From Arthrobotrys musiformis (lineage: Eukaryota; Ascomycota; Orbiliomycetes; Orbiliales; Orbiliaceae), in contig JAVHJL010000003.1 of NCBI GenBank assembly GCA_036971715.1, positions 1,922,001 through 1,986,000 on the forward strand: DNA of 64,000 bases, given 5' to 3'. A program made the position numbers and the translations under genes. The notes beneath the pieces were generated by a model, which worked only from the letters and a program-made list of their open reading frames with translations, was not told the DNA's origin and made no database searches. Below are positions 47,801 to 60,476 of this stretch, piece after piece. How positions within the stretch are numbered: position 1 is the stretch's first letter; each line of letters opens with the position of its first letter.

Positions 47801-48281
47801 ACTAAACTACTTACTCCCTCGAACCTTGCTTGAATCACTCAGACCACGTCGACTCCAGGGTTGACAGTTTGGTACCACATTTTTCCTGCTTCAAGATTGT
47901 TGCAGCGCTAGTTCCAACTTCGAACTTCAGACCTATAGCGGTCCCTTTTATAGTCTGCCCTTTCTTGTCAACGCACACCGGAGAACTCGACGAATATAAA
48001 ATTACACCTCAATCACCTCCTGCTGGTCTGTATCACCAGTGCTAACCCAGCACACCCTCGAATGATCACGGCTAGACGGATACATACACTCCAGTGCGAT
48101 CCGAAGTCCGCTACCTCCTTCCTCATTCCATTCCCTCGTCCTCTGTGCCATACCCAGCTGAGGAAGAAGAAGACACACACGAGCGCTTGGTTTTGGTCTG
48201 ATCAACCACATTCGCACATTCACACACACAGACATAACACATAACATACACACATCTACATACATACATACAATACATAAT
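41884..48281. other. 6.4-kb gene-poor divergent intergenic region
   Basis: No ORF above about 145 codons and none with a recognisable domain. It contains TGTA/TGTC simple repeats (42405-42540), a G-rich block (43690-43728), palindromic CTAG/TACCTAGGTA words (45612-45635) and poly(A) runs (42791-42806, 47516-47537). Promoters of the BCAS2-like gene and of the unknown gene at 48282 must lie here. Confidence 0.5.
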
Positions 48282-51200
48282 ATGGAGTCGTATATGCCGG
48301 ACACACCACCTATGGATATGGTATTCACGCCCGATCTTTTCTCCTTTTTTCGCTTTTTCAGTTTTTTCTTTTAACGCATTTCGTTTTTTTTTATTTTTTT
48401 CACTTTTTATTTTATTTTTTGGTATTTTCTCACAAAAAAGGAAATAGCCCAAGAAAGACAGAAGAAAAGGGACCGAGAAGAAAAAAAAAAATCTGCTTGA
48501 CCCCTCACTTTGATACCAGTTCACTTGTTTCCTGTTTTCATGTTTTTTTTTTTTTTTTTTTCTTTCTCCGGCCCTAAAAAGTCATGTCTCATTGCTTTAG
48601 TTCTATCGTTTTTTGTGTAAAAAGTTTGGTCTCTAACAGTCTTTATCTCCATGTCTCTACAGCAGTCCACCGAAAGGGCCGCCGTACCCGCCCTTATGAT
48701 CCAGAAAAAGGGCGAACCACAGGTGTTCTACATCCCTCTATCGAAAATAAATTGCTGGGAGGTATGTATTATAAGCTCCCTCTAAAACACTACCCCCCAA
48801 ATCGCCACCCTTTTAGCCTGATTTTGGTCCTACCGGAAGCTCCCCGGGCGCCTACGATCGAAACCTGGCTTGCTGCGGTGTAGATCTCGAAATCGTACAT
48901 GCATACTGACTGATATTCAATCGCTATTCTAATAAAAGGATCTGGTTACATCTATACACCATCTATACACATTTTCATTCTCGTCGCCGCCTGCTATAAT
49001 TACATTTGAAGGCGATGTTGTAAATCCGAAAAACTACCTGCAGTTCATGAAACCAAATACGCATCTGCTGCTCAGTTTCCCCGTTGGGTTCCAAGCGTCT
49101 AAGAATTCCTTGAGGCGCATGAGCGAGCACCTTTCACCAAGAATGATGTCTATGAATTCATCATACAGCATTGCTTTTATGAAGAAAGATCCAACTGGCG
49201 GAACTGCCTCCGTCCAGACATTCTCTCCTTACAGCTCGTCACAGGCTTTCAGAAACGAACTCGAAAGAACTGAGGCGCAAGAACGGAGATTAGAAGAGCA
49301 GAGACTGGCAGCGCATGTCAAAGCTCGGGAGGATGTCCAGCGGTTCACACAATATTCAATGGGTACGGCTCCTAATTGGTTCATGTAGAATACCTTACCT
49401 ACTCTTAAGTTTTTTTTTCTTTCCCCTCTCGGTCTTGTCCTGTCTTTTTCGAAACGACATGGGGAAGGGAAAAGACAGAAAACGCCTTTTCCCTCCCCCT
49501 TCTCCCTTTCGCCGTCCTCTTTTTTCCCTTCTTTTTTCTCTCATTCAAAAACCCTTTAAGGTGTTTCCTCCCCCCTGCTGCACAAAGCAAAAAACCACGC
49601 TACCTGAATTTTTTTTATATACTTTTTTACTTTCCCTTCCAAGGCAGTGGGCTAAGAAACAAACTATATTGGATTTAAACAGGTTCGAGAGCCATGAGCG
49701 AAAAGCGGACATTCTCGTCCTCCATGGCCACTCCGATGTCTACTGGCTTAAGTCCGTTGTCTGGGAGTGGTGTGCATCCCGGTCGGCGTGCCTCCCTCTC
49801 TTCACAGTCCTCGGTCTCACATTCTACAATGTCCTATCTCCCAGAGGAGAGCTACCGACACATGTCACACAGTCTGACTCCTGCAACTGAGGTGGACTAT
49901 TATCCGGAAACGGGCTCTGGTTGGAGCTTTCTTCGATCTCCAAATGTCTGGTATCCTTCGGGAGATCCTTGGACAGCTATTGAGGGTAAGAGGGAGCAAC
50001 AGAGGCTTGGGATAGTATTCCCTCCTGTTGAGTCTCCCATGCCTGAAGATATTGGTCAGTTCAGCCTTCTTCTTTTTTATTTTTTATTTTTTATTTTTTC
50101 ATTTTTTTTAATCTTGTCTTGTATACATGACTCTTCCTTCTATAAACTACTATCCCTCCCATAAGTTTCACTTGAACTCATTCTAACTTCTTTCATGATG
50201 ATTATACTTCCAGACCCCCCTACGTCTGAACTACAACATCAGACCTACCCTGCCCCTGTTCTCCCAAGCTACTCAACAGAGAACATGCAACTAGCACCAG
50301 GCTTCCCAGTCTCTAACATAATCCAACAAGCATCAGCCCAAGCTACCCTTGGTGTTTCCAAGACCGACGTGGACCATGCCGAAGATGGAACTTCTTCCAT
50401 CCGTTCTCAGTCCCCCCTCGACGCACAATGGGACCGCATCGACACTCCACAGTCCAGTAGTGTCCTCTTATGTCCTCACATCACATTCCATTGTGTGAAG
50501 CCTATTGACTTAAAGATCCGCCTGACACCAACTGTGACCGTCATCCCCCCGACCGACCCCCTCGAGCACGATCGCATGTTTGCAACTGCTATCGGTGAAC
50601 ATGTCAACCTTACCATGTCGATTGAGGGCAACGGGAAGATTACAAGAGTGATCAGTGAACCCGAGAACACGAAAACTCCGGAAAAGATCACGCTTCTGAA
50701 AAAGAGTCAAGCTAAGGGTGCAGGTGGGAAATGGTACATCAGCAGGATGGAGACACAGCTCGAAGGTGGGTGGGGAAGTGCAGAGGTTGGAGAACTTGGT
50801 GGACACGGTGAAGACGGGAAGAGGAGAAACCCAGGTATCATGCTAGACTGGAGCTTTAAGGGTGAACAAAACGAGAAGAGGTCCTTTGCAGTAGCTTATG
50901 AGAAGCTTTCGGCATTCTTGGACCTCTTCATGGACACCTGTGGCTTTCCAAAGAGAGAACGACAGGTAAGACAGATTACCACATAATAGCTTCAAGAATA
51001 TAACACTAACAACGCAAATTTCAAGACCATGATCAACTTCTGGGCTAGAAGACTACCTCAAGAACCCTCGAAGAACGAATTCCTCCTCATCAAGCTACTC
51101 CCAGTCAAGGACCTTATTACATTACTACCCATCCAAACCGATCCACCACCAGACAGGACCGTTAGATTCTTCATCATAATCCGCAGGGCCACCCGCGAAA

Positions 51201-52018
51201 TTGTTCGAAAGGAAGGCCTCCAAGTCCGTGGAGAGATGGCAAGAGTTGTCTATGAGGTTCTCGGTAGCAAACCACCACCAATCGTACCCGCCACAAAGAA
51301 ACGTAGGGGTAGAGGCAAAGCCAAAGGCAAGGGGCCGCACGGAGACTCTAATGCCGCGATGAGAGAGGCTGAGCGCCCCGCAGGGCCAGACCCAAACCCA
51401 CGGGTTCCTGTCGAAGGAGGCACTGGTCTAACTATCTTTGAGTATGGTGGTGTTCTCATGGCAAGCCAGGAGGCGGATGAACAGATGGCCGAGGAGGCCC
51501 TTGCTTTGTCGACTGCAGAAGCTGCAGCAGCGGAAGAAGAAAAAATGTCTAAGACAAAATCTAGCCCTCCCTCGCCACCACGCAAGGCAGTTTCGCACCA
51601 CCGACCAACAGTCGAGGAGTACGCTGAGCCCGCAGCACCAACAGTAAATATGGACGTTGACCAACCCGTCCTTACCGAAGCCACCCCCGCAGCCATGGTC
51701 TCCCCTCAAGACCACTATGCCCTCCTACCCGATACCCAAACATCAGGCATCCAGATGTCCGATTTCGCATCTCGCGCGCCCGATGAAGTTATTACTTCGT
51801 TATACTACAACGAGCATCAACAGATCTACGACCCGTTCATGTATGCGCATCAAGATATGGAGCTACATGATCCGAATCAGCCGGTCTATACGGTCGTAGG
51901 CACGACTGCCGGGTACGGTGGTGGGTATTTCCAGACGGCTCACCAACATCCGCAGGGGCAGATTGTTGGAAATCCCATGCAAGCACAGGGATGGGGGTGG
52001 CACGGCCAGTACGAGTAA
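48282..52018 (+). CDS. Conserved-looking fungal protein of unknown function, six exons
   Basis: I do not recognise the family. Proposed exons: 48282-48320, 48677-48761, 49012-49362, 49683-50054, 50214-50965 and 51026-52018, 863 residues. Exons 3-6 are well supported by frame and by CTAAC branch points. Exon 1 and the start of exon 2 are tentative, because an earlier CTACAG acceptor at 48662 would need a different donor phase. The protein starts with a basic, Pro-containing block (RRTRPYDPEKGR). A short coiled coil (NELERTEAQERRLEEQR) follows at about 121-150, then a Ser-rich region with GRRASLSS near 190. Two globular-looking parts follow: HITFHCVKPIDLKIRL onwards (about 370-530) and MINFWARRLPQEP onwards (about 534-615). 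A Lys/Arg/Gly nuclear-localisation-like patch (KKRRGRGKAKGKG) lies at about 624, before an acidic and Pro-rich tail. A nuclear regulatory role is possible but unproven. Confidence 0.7.
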
Positions 52019-55000
52019 AACAAAACAACAAGAAAGAATAAAAAAAAAAATCAAGAAAAAGCGTAAAAATAAATAATTAAATTCAACAAAAAGGAGACAG
52101 ACGGTACAAGTACAGAAAAGTTTGGAACTTTTCCATTGATTCTAACGATTTTACGACTTTTTTCTTGGTTCAGCTGATTCATTTATCCTCTGGCAAAGTA
52201 TATGCTGGCAAGCGCATGGCCTTTTTTGTTTAAGCCTTTTTTTTTTTCCGCTATTGATACCAATCCTTCCTTTTGTTTTCTGCTGAGCAATTTTTCAAAA
52301 TTGTAATTATTTCATACATATCTTGCAGTTGTTTCCTTTTCTTTTCTTGTGTTTTCCCAACCCTTAAAGGGGGGAAACATACGGGACTTGTCCCTTTTTT
52401 TCACTTTCCTTTCTTTCCTTCTTCTTCTTCTTCTTCTACTGGGCAACGGTGTTTTTCAAAAAAGACTCCACCATTTCCTGACTTTTTTTTTTGTCAGCGA
52501 GGAATGTTTTTCTTATTACTTTTTTTTCAAAAAATTTCTTTTTCCTTTTTTTCTTTTGTAACGGGAAGGAAATTCTAGGAGTTGATATCGGGTAGAAGCA
52601 TCGATTCGTCTTCTTCTTTTTCTTGTGGCTTTCAACTTTCCTTACTTTTTATTTGTTCGAGCAGAGAAGACAGAAAAACAATCATGCTCAGAAACATACC
52701 AATTATCTTTTTTCTTTTAACATCTTAATCTTCTTCTTCTTCTCTATCTTATTTTTCTTTAATTTTGGCATACTACCAATATTTCTTTTTACTATTTCTT
52801 GGACCTGCCGGAAGACATTCCTTTTTCTTTCCTTCGTCTCTTATAACTCTCTGATGCATAGGGCATATTTGGCGATATCGATATCGATTAAACCAATACC
52901 CTAACTATGCTTTACTATCTCAACCGTTACAACTGACTCTACCTATTTATCTATCAGTCTGGCGCTTTTTTTTTTGGTTGTTTCACATATCCTTCCTGTC
53001 ATATATAGGCAATACATGATTAATAAAGAATAAAAAAATATATTAAATTAAAAAAGCTTGTCTTGTGCACAGACCTTGCGTGGTCTTCTCGGATTCTTGG
53101 GTGCTTATTGGACTTTGCTGTCTAATATTATATCAACTGACAATAGAGCCAACAAGATGCCAAGTTGGCTTATAAAGATATGTGATGGTCTTAAATGTCA
53201 GATATCGATTGGTGATTTGGTATGTCTACCCCGGATCTAGATACCAACGTTCTGTCGCGATTGCGACATCCTCGTCGCGCGAGCGAGTTTACCGGGAACG
53301 GTTTTCTGTTATCGGGTATCGGAGCGAAATGGTACTAAATATATCGTAAGGTAGTACCCTCCCGCTCGATCGCGCCTTTCGCTTTTGATCCCGCTTTTTT
53401 CGCGATCGGGATTCCCTGGCCAGCGGAATTTTTTTCTCTTTCCCTTGACGGGTTTAAACGTTTCCCGGGTCGTTTAAGTTAGATTAAACATTTTCCTTAA
53501 ACGAATGGGGGTTTAGAAATACTTTTCTAAGCTTAAATTTTTTTAGAATATTCTTTTGAGTACTAGTTAACTTGCGATTGCGATCGCGAGTGCGAAGTGA
53601 ATCAGAACTTTATTCTCGATTTTTCCCCCTCTGCTGTTGCGCTGGCCGCTTTTCCGAATTCATCACAGCCGCATTTTTTTATTATCGAGCGCTGGAATTG
53701 AGTGTTTGAGAGATAAGATAACGACGCGGTATTTATCTTCTTCTTCGACGAATCATTTTTCTTGGTTTATTTTTTCGTGATGCGTGCGTGGTTTGATTTT
53801 TATGGAGGGGCTTGGGAACTGCAGTGCATAGAAGCTGCGGAGCGGGATGGCGGTGAAGCTTAACTTATTACGCGGCATACAGATGGCCCTCGAGACGAAG
53901 TCGTTCATTTTTGTGTGGGGAGACTTTTTTTGTTGTCTTTCATCTTATTTTTTTTATTTTATTTACTTCGTTGCTTTTTTATTTCCATGTTTTCTATATT
54001 CAAAACGTCTACAGTGAGCTCGTACCTTTGGATCCTTTTGTTATGAGAGCTCTACGCCATGATACCTGTGAGCAGCGAAGCTTGTTTTCAAGAGGTTGTT
54101 TGCTCCGCCTTGGCCGGGGCTAGTCTGTGGATATCGTGCACTTCGGAACCTATGACAGGACAGCCAAGTAATTCTAATGTCAATACGTAAGTCAAAAAAT
54201 CTGGGGGAAATCCAAAACGAAAAAAAAAAAAGCATGACTTTCGGAAATTCTCCAGACTTTTTGGCATAACTCGAGCTCTTCCCTTGAATGAATGGCTAAA
54301 TGGGGACTTGATCATGAGATCTCATGCTCACCCATAACCCTCGAATTGAATTAGGAATATGTAATTACTGCCGTTCTCATTCGCTCTGTCCTAACCCGAG
54401 CTTTTCTCGTCAATGTTCCGCCGAGGGGGAAAGAAAAGAAGGGCGTCGAAGAATTCACACCGAAATAAAGAAAGGAAGAAGAAAAAAACAAGCCATGCAA
54501 TGCAATCACCACGACACCCGCATTTGCTTTCCTTCACAAAATAGCCGCAAGACCCGTCGAATTCTTTTTTTTTCTGGGGTAAAAAGAAAAAGATGATCAT
54601 GCTTATGTAGCTTGCGCACTTTCACCATCCCACCCCTGGCCGGCAAACCGCATGAGGACTTGCAGGGATGATGGGGCAAGGAAAGACAATGGGATGGATT
54701 TGGGTCGGAGGGCGGTGGAGCTTCGGCAGGTAAACGAGTCGCAGAGGGGTAGTTTTGACCGTGTTGAATCGACTGGTCAGAATTCATTGGATCGAAGGCC
54801 CTCCTCTTCGACTGAACTTGAAATGGTGGTATTTTTTTTTTTGTTTTTTGTTTTTTGAAACAGAAATGTTGGTTTTCTGCTTTGAGGGGGGAAAAGTACC
54901 GACAAACTTCGGTCTGGCTTCGGGACTGTATACTTCTTCGACAATACATATTCTTCGAAATAGCTAGACGTTTTCTTATCTGTTGAGAGGAGGGGAAAGA

Positions 55001-56622
55001 AAAGAAAGTCAACGACAGTATATGCAAGGAAAAAGCATCGAATCGAATGATTGATTAGTATTCGCTTCAAACTATTCCTCATTGTCCGCCTTGCCTGCGC
55101 CTGCACCAGCTTGCATTGAAATCCCCAATCGAAAAAAAATAAAAAAATGCCCCACCAACCAACCCGCTTCTTTTTTGCATTCCTTTATAAAGATGGAGGA
55201 CCCCTCTCTCTTGCTTTCGTCCACCCCTCTGCTTATGTTTGGAATGTAGTCTTTTTTTTTCTAGTTAGATCTGATATGAATATCTTTTTTTTTCCAATGG
55301 GGGGATCGTATTTTTAAATCATGGACATCATCATTGACGAAAAGACTAGCCAATTGCGACTGAAACCTCGCAAAACCTTTTTCTTCACACCGTTTCTTTA
55401 AGAGCCAGTCTTTATTTCAGCTAGGAATTTTTCATCTATTATATCATCATAAGACTTCCCTTTCCATATATATATTAAAATCCCTTATTGGATTTTTCCG
55501 GGCGTCGCGGGGTGGGAAAACCCGTTAAACCACCTGATCGGACCCTTTCTATATCACGGAAATTATTATATCACCAAGAACCTGGGAAAAAAGGGAAAGA
55601 GCTTCAATTTTGCCTGTTGTTGCAGCTGGTAATTACTTACATAAGTAACTGTGGACCGGCCTACCCGATATCTTGGCCGTTTAATTGGCTATCTTCCCTC
55701 TCTCATTTTTTCCTTCCAGAAGGATATCGAAGGTGTCCTGGTTATCTCAGGGGTGAGGGTTTAGTTCGAGTGAATCAGAGATAACCGTTCGGTCGATAAT
55801 ACCGACCCACGCGCGCGATATTTCCGCAGCGCTCGCCGCATGCACTGCAAAAGCTAGCTGTGCCCTGGTAGCTTGAGATAATAACCAACTTGCCAGGCAT
55901 ACGAATTGCAATTTTAAGGGTCCGGATTAAATTTCTGGCGAAAGGATTTGGGTTTATATTTCGATCATCTGGCCTTTTTTTTGGCCCTTCCTATTTTCCA
56001 TCTCCCATCCGTCTGTCCTTTCGTCCTTTCGTCGGAATTTCCTTTAGGCCTTTTTGTTATCTGTGATTTTTTATACGAGCAGATGCCTCGATTCGAGCAA
56101 CGACGAGATAGATAAACCTGGTCGGGAAATTGATAACCAAGACATCCACTTCTGCAACAAAAAGCAACACTTTTTGGACCCGTAACTTCGGACGACAGGT
56201 AAGTTTAATTAACCTCATCTAGAATAGGGTATCATACGATTAGCTAACGAGAATCATTGTATTCCCCCAGATTCATAATTCATACTCATATTCATCATAC
56301 ACATCATTATCGCCACCTGAATTACGTCTCCGTGGTCATCTGATCAGGATATTGACCGGTATTGTGTGGGAATTTGAATCATTTGGGTTTCCGCCTAATT
56401 GTTGGGGGCGCGGCGTATTTACCGCAACAGCGCCACGCTGCTGTGTTACACAGGTTCCCATTTTATATATTGGGGGTTCCTTCCAAGATATTGGATATCG
56501 GTGTCATAATCTGTTCTCTCTGAAGTCATACCTACTTAATCTCACAAGAATTACCTATCATTCGGTATATTTGGGGAATTGGGGATCTAGAAAGCACGAT
56601 TGATACTGCGACAAGCAAAAAG
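52019..56622. other. 4.6-kb intergenic region, T-rich on the plus strand
   Basis: 52150-52820 is strongly T/C-rich on the plus strand with TTC runs. 53240-53600 holds many CGCGA/TCGCG words. No ORF has a recognisable domain. It serves as 3' flank of the unknown gene and promoter or leader of the kinase gene. Confidence 0.5.
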
Positions 56623-58608
56623 ATGGCGACGATGGACAAGGACCCCGTACCCCCTTCTTCGTCAATGGCGACAAATGTCGATTTCAACTCCCCACCGGTC
56701 TACCGCCGGATCTCGCGTCCTCAAAATCTGCATCTTGAGATAATTAACGCTCCCACAATAACATCTCAAACCACCATGTTCCAAACTCTCAAGCAGAATA
56801 ATGTCACGATTAATAACCCCTCAATGATCTGCGACCACGCGGGATTGAACTCGAGCGCGAACATGGCCATCTGCAGCAATTCAAGTTCTCGGTCTGATAC
56901 TTCGTCGAGGAGTTCGACCCCGACTCGTTCTACTGCTTCGTCTACGACAACAGACGACGGATCATCGATTGCTACGCCTACGCTTGAATCTTCGTCTCTA
57001 ATCCCTTCCTCACATCCAGGATTTACGTTTTCAAACAACTCTTCTTCTGCTGCAGATAACGCCACGAGGCTTTTGTTGAGGGATCGGTATCTAGATAGCC
57101 TCCAACGCCCTATCATTCTAGGAACCTCAACAATCGGATCCAGCCGTGGGAATTCTCTGGATATCCCACGAACAATCTACCAAGATCCCAAACCCATTCA
57201 ACCACAACAATCGCAACAGCCTTCACTTCTCGAGATCTTTACACCACCGGAAACGCCCGCGTCAGCGAGCAAAAAGGACACCGAGAAGATAAAATTGGAT
57301 AAGTCTGTACCACCTCCAAAGTTTCATCTCGGGTCACGACAGAAGCGAGATACTGCCGAGCCGTTGTTGTCACCCCCGCTGCTGCTGCCAGCCGATTGGT
57401 CAGATATGGTGGGAATCGATAACCGAGTCGTTCACGAATTCGAGGATGAAGCTGAAAACAGCAGCAACAATGAAGATGTTGAAATAAACGGAATCCTGCA
57501 ACCGCAGGGAAAGTTTGAACTCGATGATGCTAAGCAACCGACAAAACTTGGCTCGGGGGCATGGAGTAATGTTTACAAGGGTATTTTATACCCCGGTAAC
57601 TCGGACAAATCGCAAATCATTGCCATAAAACGACCGTTGAATACATTCTCTGTCCCTGCGTTAAAACGAGAAGCCGCGATTCTATCCCACATCCACAAAA
57701 AGGTCAACTCCTCGAAAACCCACCATTCTATCATCCCATTCCACGGGTTCGACGAACCAACCACATCAATATTAATGACCGCCTTATCCGGTGATAATCT
57801 CGAACAATTCACCAGTCGATGCCGAGCTTCCCTCCCGCGCGACCCTTCAAATTTCAACGCATTAAAACTCCCCGTCGTGGGGATCACACAATGGTTATTC
57901 ATCGCAGAACGGCTAATCTCCGCCTTTGCATTTTTAAAAGCATCCGGTGTTATTCACGGAGATGTCAAGCCGCAAAATATTCTTACCAAGCCGTTTAACC
58001 GGAAACTACTCGACGGCGATACCGCCGGGAGATACGATTGGATTTCCGAAGAGGAAGCTGGAAGATTGGTAGAACCCATCGTCGCCGATTTCTCATCATC
58101 GTATATCGTCGACAGTACTGGGGACATTTCAGACGAAGAGGAAGCTATCAACGCCGTTACGACGATCTATTGCGCTCCGGAACTCCTAGCCGCATTCTTG
58201 ACTCCGCCGACTACACCCACTAAGCCGACTTCTTCCTCATCAGCATCACCCCAAGCCCGAAGCGAACCTCGTCCGCTCCCGACGTTTTCGTCAGACCACT
58301 ACGGTCTCTGCATGACGATTTTACAATGCGCAATCGGAAGCCACCCATATTCTGCTGCGAAGATGGATATCCAACGCAATATGTGGGTAAGGCAGGGCGA
58401 CCCCATGGCCTTTGCTCGGGCCGATGAAAGAGGGTTTAGGTGTAGAAATGGCGGTGCGGTTGATAGATTGCTACGCGGGTGTTTCGGAAAAACCGCAGAT
58501 GGCAGGGTGAAAGTTGAGGAGCTGGTAGATAGGATCGAAGGACTTTGTAAAGAATGGAATGGGTGGAAGGGACAGGATGCTTGGGTTTGGGGTGGGCGTT
58601 TGGTCTGA
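56623..58608 (+). CDS. Atypical fungal protein kinase (HGD/DFS motifs)
   Basis: Single exon, 661 residues. The first 300 residues are Ser/Thr/Pro-rich and probably disordered (SSSRSDTSSRSSTPTRS). The kinase domain spans about 303-650: Gly-rich loop LGSGAWSNVYKG (310), Lys of IIAIK (336), catalytic loop HGDVKPQN (445-452) in place of HRD, DFS (489-491) in place of DFG, and CAPELL as the APE motif. An insertion rich in Pro/Thr/Ser (PPTTPTKPTSSSSAS) follows the APE motif. Lys336, Asp447 and Asp489 are all kept, so catalysis is possible. HGD and DFS substitutions occur in other Pezizomycotina kinases. Substrate and pathway are unknown. The start ATG at 56623 is followed by a second in-frame ATG three codons on. 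Confidence 0.85.
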   Translation: MATMDKDPVPPSSSMATNVDFNSPPVYRRISRPQNLHLEIINAPTITSQTTMFQTLKQNNVTINNPSMICDHAGLNSSANMAICSNSSSRSDTSSRSSTPTRSTASSTTTDDGSSIATPTLESSSLIPSSHPGFTFSNNSSSAADNATRLLLRDRYLDSLQRPIILGTSTIGSSRGNSLDIPRTIYQDPKPIQPQQSQQPSLLEIFTPPETPASASKKDTEKIKLDKSVPPPKFHLGSRQKRDTAEPLLSPPLLLPADWSDMVGIDNRVVHEFEDEAENSSNNEDVEINGILQPQGKFELDDAKQPTKLGSGAWSNVYKGILYPGNSDKSQIIAIKRPLNTFSVPALKREAAILSHIHKKVNSSKTHHSIIPFHGFDEPTTSILMTALSGDNLEQFTSRCRASLPRDPSNFNALKLPVVGITQWLFIAERLISAFAFLKASGVIHGDVKPQNILTKPFNRKLLDGDTAGRYDWISEEEAGRLVEPIVADFSSSYIVDSTGDISDEEEAINAVTTIYCAPELLAAFLTPPTTPTKPTSSSSASPQARSEPRPLPTFSSDHYGLCMTILQCAIGSHPYSAAKMDIQRNMWVRQGDPMAFARADERGFRCRNGGAVDRLLRGCFGKTADGRVKVEELVDRIEGLCKEWNGWKGQDAWVWGGRLV

Positions 58609-59620
58609 TTTTAATTTCTCATTTTCGAATTATCTTTTTTTTTTCTTTTTGGATATTTATGATTGGGGGTACGGGGTCTGGATTATTTTTGTGGAATTTG
58701 TGAATTTGGGGTTTTTAGGGAAATTTGATTGTATATGAGCATTATTGTGGACATAACACCTTTCTTTGGCATTGCACTGCATTGCAGCCATTCGCTTTTC
58801 TTGATTTATTTTTCTTCCTTTTTGTACGTATTTATATGGCAACATGGCATTATGGGGATATCATGGGATCGCGATAGACCGGATTAGTGGATATTATTTT
58901 TATACAGATATCTAGACAAAAGCAGGGGGGAGGGTATTTATCTAAGGCGCAGAAGGGGGGTATCGTTGGATGTGTAATCTTTCATTGGTTTCTTTTGGCG
59001 TCAGTTACCTAGCCTGTGGAGGGTCTCTTTTTATTCTTTATGTAGCTTATATGATACCAGCGTCGGAATCGAAAATGCATCGTTTATACAAAGAAGCCCA
59101 CTAGACTACAAAGAAGCTAGAATTTGGAAAAACAAGGACTTAATTTGATTATATATTAAAAAGCTAACTAAAAACCCGACCAAAATCAAGTATAGCTACT
59201 GATTATTTCCTTAAATTTCCACAAGAGAGCGACAACAAGATGGGAAATGAAAAAAAGGTAAATATCCAAAATATAAAGATAGTGCCGAGGAGTACAAAAT
59301 TGCAAAGTAGCCCATCAAGACTCTGCACGGTATATCTTGCGGGTCTTCGACCAAACTGGTTAATTTCTTCCCTCAACAAAATCCCAGAAATGAAGGGTGC
59401 ATAAAACGAGTGGCCTTGTCTTTTTTTTTTTTAGAGAATGTGATTTTTTTGAAAACGAAACAAGCTGTTGGAAAAGAATGAATGTAAGCAGCTAACAAGC
59501 AAACCGAATATTTCGGTATACCCTCCTGGGTAAGCGATACGATCACCGCATATTCCTTTCAAGGAAGGAAATTTAGTTTGTGGGATAGGCTTTTTCTTTC
59601 ATACTAACCCCCGCAGGTGC
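58609..59620. other. Convergent intergenic region
   Basis: Lies between the 3' ends of the kinase (+) and hydrophobin (-) genes. AT-rich, nothing recognisable. Confidence 0.5.
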
Positions 59621-60476
59621 CTAATTGGCGAATGGGAAGAATCCGTTGTTCTTGACTGGGGAGTTGCCGGTGTTGACAACGATGTTCATTGCGGTGCAGC
59701 CGACGTTGGCGACGGCGGGTCCCTGTGGTGGGTGTTAGTAGGCTTTTATCAGTTTAGGATGGTGTTAAGTACCTGGTTTCCAGAGCAGCAGGCGACGGTC
59801 TGCTGGCAGATTGGGCTGGCGCTTCCGGACTCTATTCATTCCATTAGTTCCTCTGCTCTCTAAGGTCGAAATATACACGGAAGATCAAGGGAAACTGACC
59901 GAAGTTGGTAACCGTGTTACATTGATTGCTCTCGTTCGACTCTCTCACATTATTAGTAGTTGGAATGCTGATGCCACGGTTGCGGAAGAGATCCGTGAGG
60001 AGGAATTGGTATTGAGGGAACACGGTGCGAGTTGATTGACGGCCGGTATTTGAGGATGCGGAGTTGGTGGTGGGACCGTTGCAGCAGACGATTTGGCCGT
60101 TGGCGCAGGAGGTCGAAGATTGGGAGACTGTGCTGCCGGGGCTGTCGATGATGGGGCCGGCGGAGTTACCGCCGTTGTTATTGCCTATTCCTTTTGTTAC
60201 CTTTTAGAATTTAAGTGGGTTAAGAGGGAGATATACCATTGTTATTGAGGGAGGAGCCGGCATCTGTAAGATCATTAGCATCGGTGGATAGATCCCGTGA
60301 AATTAGGGCGACCTACTGGATCCAGCGGACCCGGTACCACCGATTCTCCCGCCTGGGAAGTTGGCAATGTTATCGCCAACGCGGCCTACACCGATAACTC
60401 CGCGTCCGTTGCCGAATTGTGGGGCGGCAGAAGCTAAAGCGCTAAGGCTGATGGTGATGATAGTCAAAAGCTGCAT
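59621..60476 (-). CDS. Hydrophobin (eight-Cys, class I-like spacing) with long C3-C4 loop
   Basis: Five exons on the minus strand: 60317-60476, 60237-60263, 59900-60190, 59773-59831 and 59621-59722, 212 residues. All junction phases match. The signal peptide is MQLLTIITISLSALASA. A Gly/Asn/Ser-rich linker follows (19-90). The cysteines are at 91, 98, 99, 153, 168, 174, 175 and 188, giving C-x6-CC-x53-C-x14-C-x5-CC-x12-C. C4-C5 and C7-C8 fit class I, while C3-C4 (53 residues) exceeds the usual range of about 20-40. Hydrophobins are secreted and self-assemble at air-water interfaces, coating spores and aerial hyphae. Four introns in 639 coding bases is high, and exon 2 is only 27 nt and encodes part of the linker. 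Confidence 0.88.

Noticed and set aside
54506..55027. 173-codon minus-strand ORF
   Set aside because: Low-complexity Lys/Ser content over homopolymer-rich DNA, no domain.
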